10,560 bases of DNA, from positions 1 to 10,560 of the forward strand of contig DATKDQ010000367.1 in NCBI GenBank assembly GCA_035544635.1. Direction: 5' to 3'. Under the pieces are notes generated by a model, which did no database searches, was not told the origin of the DNA, and worked only from the letters and a program-made list of their open reading frames with translations. This stretch comes from DATAFT01 sp035544635. Its GTDB lineage: Bacteria; Acidobacteriota; Thermoanaerobaculia; Multivoradales; Multivoraceae. Below are positions 1-6,962 of the stretch, piece after piece (position 1 is the first letter of the stretch; each line of letters opens with the position of its first letter). A program made the translations under genes and the position numbers.

Positions 1-1511
<1,511 letters not shown>

Positions 1512-1578
1512 GGTGGCCGCCTTCATTCTCCGTTGTCTGGCGGGTCGGGCGCTCCGGCCGCGGTTCACTTCGGGTGGA

Positions 1579-1591
1579 CCCTCCTGGAGGG
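1579..1591. repeat. short inverted repeat between acyl-CoA dehydrogenase and fumarase
   Basis: CCCTCCTGGAGGG is a perfect inverted repeat in the spacer between the dehydrogenase stop and the fumarase start. As RNA it could form a 5-bp G/C stem with a 3-nt loop. No T-run follows on the minus strand, so it is at best a weak pause or a processing site. It may also be chance in such G+C-rich DNA. Confidence 0.3.
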
Positions 1592-1609
1592 CGGGGCCGG
1601 CGCCGCAGC

Positions 1610-2851
1610 CTACCACCCGCTGGGGATGTCCTTGAACGAGACGTCGCGGTCGAGCCGGATGTCACCCGGCAGGCCGAGGACCCGCTCCGCGATGATGTTC
1701 TTCAGGATCTCGTCGGTGCCGCCCTCGATGCGCACGCCGAGGGAGCGCAGCAGCATGAACTGGAACCGGGCGTCGTAGGCAGCCTCGTCCTCCGCGACCA
1801 GGAGGCCGGCCTGGTCCTGGAGCTCGAGGCCCAGCGACGCGATCTCCTGGAGCATCTGTCCTGTCACCACCTTGCCGATCGAGTTCTCGGGACCGGGCGT
1901 GCGGCCCTGCGAGATCGCCGAGATCGAGCGCAGGCCGGTGTAGCGGAGCCCGCTCGACTGCACGTAGAAGTCTGCGAGCTTGTCGCGCACGGCGGCGTCC
2001 CGGATGGCCGGCCCGTTGCCGGTCGGGGCGCGCCTGGCGTAGTCGAGGATCTCCGCGAAGCCGCCCGCCATCGAGGTGCCGATCGCCTGCCGCTCGTTCA
2101 TCAGCGTGGTGAGCGAGACCTGCCAGCCGGCGCCGACCTCACCCAGGCGCTGCGCGTCGGGCACGCGCAGGTTGGTGAAGTAGACCTCGTTGAACTGCGA
2201 CTCTCCCGAGACCTGCTTGATCGGACGAACCTCGACGCCGGGCGACTCCATGTCGATGAAGAAGTAGGTGAGGCCCTTGTGCTTCGGGAGGTCGAACTCG
2301 CTGCGCGTGACCAGGATGCCGTACTTCGAGTGCTGCGCGCCGGAGGTCCAGATCTTCTGCCCGTTGACGATCCAGTCGTCGCCTTCGCGGACGGAGCGGG
2401 TGCGGATGCCGGCGAGGTCGGATCCCGCGCTCGGTTCGCTGAAGAGCTGGCACCAGATCTCGTCGCCGCGCGCCATCGGGGGCAGGTAGTGCCGCTTCTG
2501 CTCCTCGCTGGCGTAGGCCATCAGCGTCGGCGCGGCCATGCCGTGACCGATGATGAAGACCCCCGAGAGCATGCGGTACGGCCCCTCCTCCTGGTTCCAG
2601 ATGATGCGCTGGATCGGGGTCGCCTCCCGACCGCCGTACTTCTTCGGCCAGTGTAGGCACGCCCAGCCGGCGTCGAACTTCCTGGCCTGCCACTCGCGAG
2701 CGTGCCGGAGGTACTCCTCGCCCCTGAACGGCGACTTGCCGAAGGAGGCGCCCTCGAGGGCGGGCAGCAGGTGCTTGGGAACGTTCTCGTCGAGCCAGGC
2801 GCGGACTTCGGCCCGGAACGCGGCTTCCTGGGGGGTGTCGTGGAGATCCAT
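1610..2851 (-). CDS. acyl-CoA dehydrogenase (FadE-like), FAD-dependent
   Basis: A soluble flavoenzyme that introduces the alpha-beta double bond into an acyl-CoA and passes electrons to ETF. Its 413 residues are the usual family length. The N-terminal helical domain is about residues 1-125. The flavin/substrate middle domain follows, with CQLFSEPSAGSDLAG (134-148) and WIVNGQKIWTSGA (160-172), and then the C-terminal helical domain. The helix carrying LMNERQAIG has Glu253 where isovaleryl-CoA dehydrogenase has its catalytic base. The late motif reads IEGGTDEI (375-382), so the MCAD-type glutamate position next to the GT is a glycine. This C-terminal form, ending in NIIAERVLGLPGD, is common in FadE-like enzymes. 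The ATG is preceded by AGGAAGG about 6 nt away. A TetR-type palindrome lies 31 bp upstream and the CoA ligase precedes the gene on the same strand. Family is secure; the acyl substrate cannot be read from sequence. Confidence 0.95.
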   Translation of the reverse strand: MDLHDTPQEAAFRAEVRAWLDENVPKHLLPALEGASFGKSPFRGEEYLRHAREWQARKFDAGWACLHWPKKYGGREATPIQRIIWNQEEGPYRMLSGVFIIGHGMAAPTLMAYASEEQKRHYLPPMARGDEIWCQLFSEPSAGSDLAGIRTRSVREGDDWIVNGQKIWTSGAQHSKYGILVTRSEFDLPKHKGLTYFFIDMESPGVEVRPIKQVSGESQFNEVYFTNLRVPDAQRLGEVGAGWQVSLTTLMNERQAIGTSMAGGFAEILDYARRAPTGNGPAIRDAAVRDKLADFYVQSSGLRYTGLRSISAISQGRTPGPENSIGKVVTGQMLQEIASLGLELQDQAGLLVAEDEAAYDARFQFMLLRSLGVRIEGGTDEILKNIIAERVLGLPGDIRLDRDVSFKDIPSGW

Positions 2852-2881
2852 GGAGCCTTCCTTGTCAGTGGGGAGGATTCG

Positions 2882-2895
2882 ACCGACCGGTCGGT
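2882..2895. promoter_or_regulatory. TetR-family-type operator palindrome upstream of the acyl-CoA dehydrogenase
   Basis: ACCGACCGGTCGGT is a perfect 14-bp palindrome in the 95-bp spacer before the dehydrogenase. Palindromes of the form ACCGACCGGTCGGT are typical of operators bound by TetR-family regulators, many of which control fatty-acid and acyl-CoA genes. It lies just downstream of a candidate -10, at about +9 to +22 of the inferred start, where a bound repressor would block transcription. The regulator gene is not in this window. Confidence 0.65.
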
Positions 2896-2910
2896 AAGCG
2901 ACGCGATTCG

Positions 2911-2940
2911 ATTCTAACTCGACCGAGCCTGAAGCGTCGC
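2911..2940 (-). promoter_or_regulatory. candidate promoter for the acyl-CoA dehydrogenase
   Basis: On the minus strand a -10-like TAGAAT (2911-2916) has a weak -35-like GCGACG (2935-2940) 18 bp upstream. Only the -10 is convincing. The region just here is also more A+T-rich than its surroundings. The start would fall near 2904, between the -10 and the TetR-type palindrome. Confidence 0.35.
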
Positions 2941-2946
2941 CGGGGA

Positions 2947-4458
2947 TCAGCTCCAGCGCAGCTTGACGGCGTCACGGTCGACCGCGCCGTCGTCCCGGCG
3001 CGGCAGCTCGCGCGTGAAGTCGACGTAACCCGGGCGCTTGTAGCGCGCGATGCGCGAGCCGACGTGCTCGCGCACCGCCTCGACGGTGAGGTCGCCGCGT
3101 CCGGTCTCGATCACCGCCTTGATCCCTTCACCCCACTTCGGGTCGGGAACCCCGAAGACGCAGACCCCGGTGACTCCGGCGAGCGTCATGATCACGGTCT
3201 CGACCTCGGCAGGGTAGACGTTCTCGCCGCCGGGCTTGATCAGCTCCTTCTCGGGCTTGCGCTTGACGTAGAACAGATTGCCGCGGTCGTCGAAGCGGCC
3301 GACGTCGCCGGTGTGGTGCCAGCCGCCGCGGAAGGTGTTGGCGGTGACGTCGGGCTGCCCGTCGTAGCCCTGAAAGACGATCGGGCCGCGCACCAGGATC
3401 TCGCCGGGCGTCCCCGGCGGCACCTCGCGATCGTAGTCGTCGACGAGCTTCACACGGCAGAGGCTTCCCGGCTTGCCGGCGCCGCCGGGCAGGTCGCGAT
3501 AGCGCTGGATGGTCACGAATCCGGAGGTCTCGGTCTGGCCGAAGCCGGTCCAGAAGTCGGCCGAGGTCTCTTGCTGGAGGCGCTCCATGGTTGCCGGCGC
3601 GTCGAGGCCGGAGACGATGCGCAGCGAAGGCAGGCGGGTGCCGCGCTGCTGCGCCGCATCGAGCACGTTGGTGAGGACCGGCGGGAAGTCGCTCAGGTAG
3701 GTGACGTGCCAGCGGTCGATCAGCTCGACCGCGGCCTCGGCGTCGAACTTGGCCATCACCACGTTGGCGCCGCCGGCCTGGAAGATGCCCATGGCGTTGC
3801 CGAGGGCGGCGATGTGGAAGAGGGGAAGGGCGAGCAGGTTGCGGTCGTCGGGGCCGAGACGCATCGCCCCGATCTGCATCGCGCTCGAAGCCAGCAAGTT
3901 GCGGTGAGTGAGCACGGCCCCGCGCGGGACGACGTCGACTGCGGCGGTCGCGATGACGGCGAAGGGAGCCGTGGAGTCGATGTCCGCGGGCCGGTCGACG
4001 TCGACTGCAGCGTAGAGATCGTCGAACCCGATCCAGCCGGCGCGCGGCTCACCGTCGAAGAGCGCGCGGAACGCGAGCTTCGAGTCGTCGTGAACCGCGG
4101 CCGGCACCTTGTCGAAGGTGGCCTGGTCGGCCACGAAGGCGCGAGGCCGTGCGCGCTCGAGCAACCGCTCCACTTCCTCGGCGGACCATCGCCAGTTGAA
4201 CGGGTACGCCACCACGCCCTGGCGCGCGCAGGCGAGGTAGAGCTCGAAGTAGGCGGCGAAGTTCTGGGCGAGGATCGCGATGCGGTCGCCGGGCGCGAGG
4301 CCGCGCGCGGCGAGCCCGGAGCCGAGGGCGTCGACCCGCGCGAGGAGGTCGCCGTAGGAGCGCTCTGCGGCGTCCTCGGTGACGAGCGCGAGGTCGTCGC
4401 GCTGGGCGCGGGCGTTACGGACCAGGAGGTCGTAGAGGGTGAAGGCGTGGGGATCCAT
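2947..4458 (-). CDS. AMP-dependent synthetase/ligase family protein (acyl-CoA ligase-like) with altered A3 and A10 motifs
   Basis: A 503-residue member of the ANL superfamily, which normally activates a carboxylic acid as acyl-AMP and then forms the CoA thioester. Well-kept features are GFGQTETSG (305-313, motif A5), HHTGDVGRFDDRG (381-393, A7) and KPGGENVYPAEVE (408-420, A8 hinge region). Two core motifs are altered. The P-loop, usually of the form TSGTTGxPKG, reads IATAAVDVVPRG (169-180). The C-terminal motif, usually PxTxxGK, reads LPRRDDGAV (485-493), with Ala492 where the adenylation lysine is expected. I chose the ATG at 4458 because GAGGAG lies 7 nt before it and MDPHAFTLYDLL is a typical N-terminus. 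A longer frame from 4518 adds a proline-rich tail and would start upstream of the candidate promoter. Next downstream gene is the acyl-CoA dehydrogenase, suggesting acyl-chain degradation. It could be an active variant subfamily or a non-adenylating paralogue. Confidence 0.88.
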   Translation of the reverse strand: MDPHAFTLYDLLVRNARAQRDDLALVTEDAAERSYGDLLARVDALGSGLAARGLAPGDRIAILAQNFAAYFELYLACARQGVVAYPFNWRWSAEEVERLLERARPRAFVADQATFDKVPAAVHDDSKLAFRALFDGEPRAGWIGFDDLYAAVDVDRPADIDSTAPFAVIATAAVDVVPRGAVLTHRNLLASSAMQIGAMRLGPDDRNLLALPLFHIAALGNAMGIFQAGGANVVMAKFDAEAAVELIDRWHVTYLSDFPPVLTNVLDAAQQRGTRLPSLRIVSGLDAPATMERLQQETSADFWTGFGQTETSGFVTIQRYRDLPGGAGKPGSLCRVKLVDDYDREVPPGTPGEILVRGPIVFQGYDGQPDVTANTFRGGWHHTGDVGRFDDRGNLFYVKRKPEKELIKPGGENVYPAEVETVIMTLAGVTGVCVFGVPDPKWGEGIKAVIETGRGDLTVEAVREHVGSRIARYKRPGYVDFTRELPRRDDGAVDRDAVKLRWS

Positions 4459-4502
4459 GGAGGAGCTCCTCGGCTGGGGCTTCGGGGTCGGCGGCGACGG
4501 CG

Positions 4503-4508
4503 AGTATA
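4503..4508 (-). promoter_or_regulatory. candidate -10 element for the CoA ligase in the divergent spacer
   Basis: TATACT on the minus strand matches the sigma-70 -10 at five of six positions. It sits in an otherwise very G+C-rich 143-bp spacer. No good -35 is visible at 16-18 bp. The start would fall near 4496, giving a leader of about 38 nt to the ATG at 4458 and speaking against the start at 4518. I see no comparable -10 for the rightward gene. Confidence 0.35.
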
Positions 4509-4601
4509 GCCAGGGCATCGTGATAGCTTGCCGGCGAGCACCCGGATCAACGCGACAGGCGGATGGGAAGAGCGCGCGGGCCTGCGGGCCGGTGGTGACC
4601 G

Positions 4602-6035
4602 ATGCTCGAAGGCTTCGTCCAGATCGGCCTGATGGCGCTCCAGGGGACCGTCGTCGCGGCGCTTCTCGGTCTGCTCTACCGCGCCCGGTCCCGCATGGGT
4701 CTGCTCCCTCTGGTGGTCGCGGTGGGTGCTCTGCAGTACCTGCACGTCGTGCTCCTGCGGTCGGTCTACGTCGAGATCGCCCCGGGGGTCGAGATCAGTC
4801 CCGGCTCGGCGATCCTTTTCACCGCCACCCTCTTCGCGATCCTGCTCGTTCACGCCAGCGAGGAAGCCGAGCGCACGCGCGACTTCGTGTACGGCCTGGT
4901 CCTGGCCTACCTGGCGGCGATCGCGCTGTCTGCGCTCTTCGGCCTGACGCTCACCGGCACCTCGGTTCGCAACCCGTTCGGTCTGCCCGCTGAGCTCTTG
5001 ACGGGCGATCTCGCGCTTCGTTCGGTGCGAGGGGTGTCGTTGCTGGTCGAGGCGGCGTGCGCGATCGCCGTGTACCAGGCGCTGAGCGGCCTCGCCGCGC
5101 GGCCCTCGGTGCGGCTGCTGCTCGCGGCGTCGGCGGCGATCCTTTTCGACGGGGCGATCTTGGCCGCCGTGAGCCGCGCGCTCGATGGACCAGTGGAGGC
5201 GCGCCGGGTCGTGTTGGACGTCACGACGAGAGGAGTCGTGGCGGCGGCGTACGCCGGGATCGCGTCGCGCTTCGTGCCGGAGCTGCGGGCGAGCGGTGGT
5301 GGCGTGAGCGTCCGCGGCGCCGACGAGAGCGTACGCGGCGCCGACGAGAGCAGTGCCCGCACCCGCAGCGTGAACGGCGGGGGCGCGAGCGAGAGCGGCG
5401 CGGCGCCGCCCCGCCCGCGTCCGCTTCGGCTGGGCGAGCTGGTGCGGCTTCTGACCTTTCGGGAGATCCATGACCCCGGGCGTGGAGAGCGGCAGCGCGA
5501 TCCTCTGACCGGGCTGTTGCATCGAGGCTTCTTCGACGCGTCGCTGCCGCTCGAGATCGAGCGATCGCAGCGTGCTGGGGCGCCGGTCAGCCTGCTCCTG
5601 GCCGACGTGGATCACTTCAAGAGCATCAACGACCGCTTCGGCCACGCCGCCGGGGACCGCGTGCTCAAGGAGGTGGCTGCCGCGCTGCGCGAGGCGGTGC
5701 GGGCGGCGGATGCCGCCTGCCGCATCGGCGGGGAGGAGTTCGCGGTGATCGCTCCCCATGCTGGTTCCGGAGCGGCGCTGCAGCTCGCGCAGCGCATCCA
5801 GACGCGCCTGGCGGCACGTCTGGGGCCCGGCGTCTCGCGCACCGGGGCCGAACGCGTCACCGTGACGATCGGGGCGGCGACCTTTCCGGGTGACGCGACG
5901 TCGGCGGCGGAGCTGTTTCGGGTGGCCGACGAGCGGCTCTACGAAGGGAAGCGGACGGGCCGCGATCGCGTGATCGGCGGAACGAAGGCCGGCTACCGTG
6001 ATCCGCGAATCGCCACTGAAATGCCCGGAGAGTAG
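4602..6035 (+). CDS. membrane-anchored GGDEF diguanylate cyclase
   Basis: Predicted to make cyclic di-GMP from two GTP. Residues 1-225 hold about six or seven hydrophobic segments (near 9-27, 32-52, 67-85, 94-116, 145-165, 170-190 and 205-222), a likely membrane sensor of a type I cannot name. A low-complexity Ser/Gly/Arg linker (about 228-275) contains the tandem VRGADES repeat. The GGDEF domain covers about 297-465: DPLTGL at 300-305, metal-site LADVDHF at 333-339 with Asp335, SINDRFGH at 341-348 and active-site GGEEF at 376-380. GGEEF is an accepted catalytic variant. RAAD at 367-370, five residues before GGEEF, is an intact RxxD inhibitory site, so product feedback is expected. The start ATG has only a weak GGTGGTGA upstream. 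It is the only rightward gene, divergent from the CoA ligase and convergent with rpsD, so it is probably monocistronic. Its input signal is unknown. Confidence 0.93.
   Translation: MLEGFVQIGLMALQGTVVAALLGLLYRARSRMGLLPLVVAVGALQYLHVVLLRSVYVEIAPGVEISPGSAILFTATLFAILLVHASEEAERTRDFVYGLVLAYLAAIALSALFGLTLTGTSVRNPFGLPAELLTGDLALRSVRGVSLLVEAACAIAVYQALSGLAARPSVRLLLAASAAILFDGAILAAVSRALDGPVEARRVVLDVTTRGVVAAAYAGIASRFVPELRASGGGVSVRGADESVRGADESSARTRSVNGGGASESGAAPPRPRPLRLGELVRLLTFREIHDPGRGERQRDPLTGLLHRGFFDASLPLEIERSQRAGAPVSLLLADVDHFKSINDRFGHAAGDRVLKEVAAALREAVRAADAACRIGGEEFAVIAPHAGSGAALQLAQRIQTRLAARLGPGVSRTGAERVTVTIGAATFPGDATSAAELFRVADERLYEGKRTGRDRVIGGTKAGYRDPRIATEMPGE
5307..5348 (+). repeat. two tandem 21-bp units coding the VRGADES linker repeat
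   Basis: Two adjacent 21-bp units (5307-5327 and 5328-5348) differ at a single base and encode SVRGADE twice in frame. They lie in the linker between the membrane region and the GGDEF domain. The near identity, including synonymous positions, points to a recent in-frame duplication. It could vary in copy number between strains. Confidence 0.85.
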
Positions 6036-6093
6036 GGGGGAGCTCCGGAGAGTAACCGCGATCGGGCGCCAGTGATCGGTCGGTCGCGATCTC

Positions 6094-6693
6094 CTACCGG
6101 CTGTAGAACTCGACGACCAGGTGCTCGTCGCACACGATGGGCACCTCGGTGCGCGGCGGCACGTACTCGAGCCGAGCGGTGTACCCGGTGTCGTCGACGG
6201 CGAGGTAGGGCGGGATGGCGGTGGTGAGCACGCCCTCGTTGAAGGAGCGCAGCTTGCGGCTCGGCTCCTTCACGGAGATGGTGTCGCCGGGCCTCACCTG
6301 GTAGGACGGGCTCTTCACGATCTTGCCGTTGACCAGGATGTGGCGGTGGGCGACGACCTGGCGCGCCTGGTAGACGGTGCGCGCGAAGCGGGCGCGCAGC
6401 ACGAGCGCGTCGAGGCGCGTCTCGAGCGCCTGCAGGAGCGTCTCGCCGGTCATGCCCTTGCGGCGGGTGGCGCGGCGGAAGTAGTTGCGGAGCTGGCGCT
6501 CGCTGATGTTGTACTGGAAGCGCAGCCGCTGCTTCTCGATGAGCTGGCTGCCGTAGGGCGACAGCCGCCGGCGGCGCCGGAACCCGTGCTGCCCCGGCGG
6601 GTACGGCTTCTTCTCGAGGAACTTGTCCGCCTTCGGCGTGAGTGAGATGCCGAGCTTCCGTGACAGCCTGACCTTCGGTCCCGTGTAGTTCAA
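6094..6693 (-). CDS. rpsD: 30S ribosomal protein S4
   Basis: A primary 16S rRNA-binding protein of the small subunit, involved in 30S assembly and decoding fidelity. The 199 residues begin NYTGPKVRLSRKLG, continue with KKPYPPGQHG (28-37) and EKQRLRFQYNISERQLRNY (53-71), and carry the S4 RNA-binding domain from about 91 to 150 (ETRLDALVLR, HRHILVNGKIVKSPSY). The only cysteine is Cys188, so this is the zinc-free form without the N-terminal cysteine cluster found in some S4 proteins. The start is TTG at 6691-6693, supported by GGAGG 8 nt upstream and by the N-terminal match to the family. In many bacteria rpsD sits in the alpha operon with rpsM, rpsK and rpoA. Here it stands alone, 58 bp from a convergent GGDEF gene and behind a lyase gene. 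A structured leader precedes it. A second rpsD elsewhere cannot be excluded. Confidence 0.97.
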   Translation of the reverse strand: MNYTGPKVRLSRKLGISLTPKADKFLEKKPYPPGQHGFRRRRRLSPYGSQLIEKQRLRFQYNISERQLRNYFRRATRRKGMTGETLLQALETRLDALVLRARFARTVYQARQVVAHRHILVNGKIVKSPSYQVRPGDTISVKEPSRKLRSFNEGVLTTAIPPYLAVDDTGYTARLEYVPPRTEVPIVCDEHLVVEFYSR

Positions 6694-6710
6694 CTGACGG
6701 TCCTCCGTAC

Positions 6711-6720
6711 CGGATATCCG
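6711..6720. repeat. palindrome just upstream of the rpsD ribosome-binding site
   Basis: CGGATATCCG is a perfect 10-bp palindrome and extends to an imperfect 16-mer, TACCGGATATCCGCTA (one mismatched pair). It lies a few bases upstream of the rpsD GGAGG. It could be a protein-binding site or a small RNA hairpin near the ribosome-binding site; neither role is shown. Confidence 0.35.
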
Positions 6721-6730
6721 CTACCCGCGC

Positions 6731-6755
6731 GCGGCGCCCGACGTCGTGGCGCCGC
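6731..6755 (-). promoter_or_regulatory. strong hairpin in the rpsD leader
   Basis: GCGGCGCC and GGCGCCGC form a perfect 8-bp G/C stem around a 9-nt loop, about 40 nt upstream of the rpsD start on the minus strand. No T-run follows, so it is unlike an intrinsic terminator. S4 is a known translational autoregulator, through the alpha-operon leader in E. coli and its own leader in B. subtilis. A leader structure with that role is plausible here but is inference. It could also end or pause transcripts from the upstream lyase gene. Confidence 0.4.
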
Positions 6756-6826
6756 AGCACTGCCCGGATCCTCGAAACGCCACCAGGATGTCGAAAGGGT
6801 AGGGGCCGAGGCTCCCGAGCCGGCGT

Positions 6827-6856
6827 ATTGTGCCATAAGAGCTCGTATAGCGTCCA
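6827..6856 (-). promoter_or_regulatory. candidate rpsD promoter
   Basis: On the minus strand TGGACG (6851-6856) and CACAAT (6827-6832) are spaced 18 bp. Each matches the sigma-70 consensus at four of six positions, and the -10 carries an extended TG one base upstream. The patch is locally A+T-richer than its surroundings. It would give a leader of about 125 nt that includes the hairpins at 6810-6821 and 6731-6755. Confidence 0.35.
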
Positions 6857-6912
6857 CTTCCAGGGAATCCGGGTGCTGCGGCAGCGGGAGCCACCGGCTC
6901 GTGGGCCAAGAT

Positions 6913-6932
6913 CAGGCGAGTCGTTCCGCCTG
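6913..6932 (-). terminator. possible weak terminator hairpin after the lyase gene
   Basis: CAGGCG and CGCCTG form a 6-bp inverted repeat around an 8-nt loop, about 30 bp past the lyase stop codon. The base run that follows on the minus strand is ATCTTGG, not a T-tract, so intrinsic termination would be weak. It is the best candidate for separating the clpA-lyase transcript from rpsD. Confidence 0.25.
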
Positions 6933-6962
6933 GCTCGGTGCAGAGGCAGCTGGGCAGCCGCC

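Noticed and set aside
4460..4471. Palindrome GAGGAGCTCCTC covering the ligase ribosome-binding site as an operator or hairpin
   Set aside because: The arms meet without a loop, so it cannot fold well as RNA, and a Shine-Dalgarno next to CTCC gives this palindrome easily by chance.
3064..4509. 481-residue open frame on the plus strand opposite the CoA ligase
   Set aside because: It mirrors the ligase codons, is full of low-complexity Arg/Gly/Val/Glu, has no recognisable domain, and the opposite strand carries clear ANL motifs. Long antisense frames are expected at this G+C.
3756..5759. 667-residue minus-strand frame spanning the ligase 5' end, the divergent spacer and the GGDEF gene
   Set aside because: It crosses two well-supported genes in wrong frames and is Arg/Pro/Ser-rich with no motif; a shadow frame.
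6036..6093. Bidirectional terminator between the GGDEF gene and rpsD
   Set aside because: The 58-bp convergent spacer has repeated CGATCGG/GGTCG words, but the best pairing is short and mismatched and no T-run follows on either side.
6694..6962. Possible tRNA or small gene in the spacer between the lyase and rpsD
   Set aside because: I found no T-loop or acceptor pairing for a tRNA on either strand, and no short frame with a good ribosome-binding site. The frames crossing it extend from the wrong frame of the lyase.
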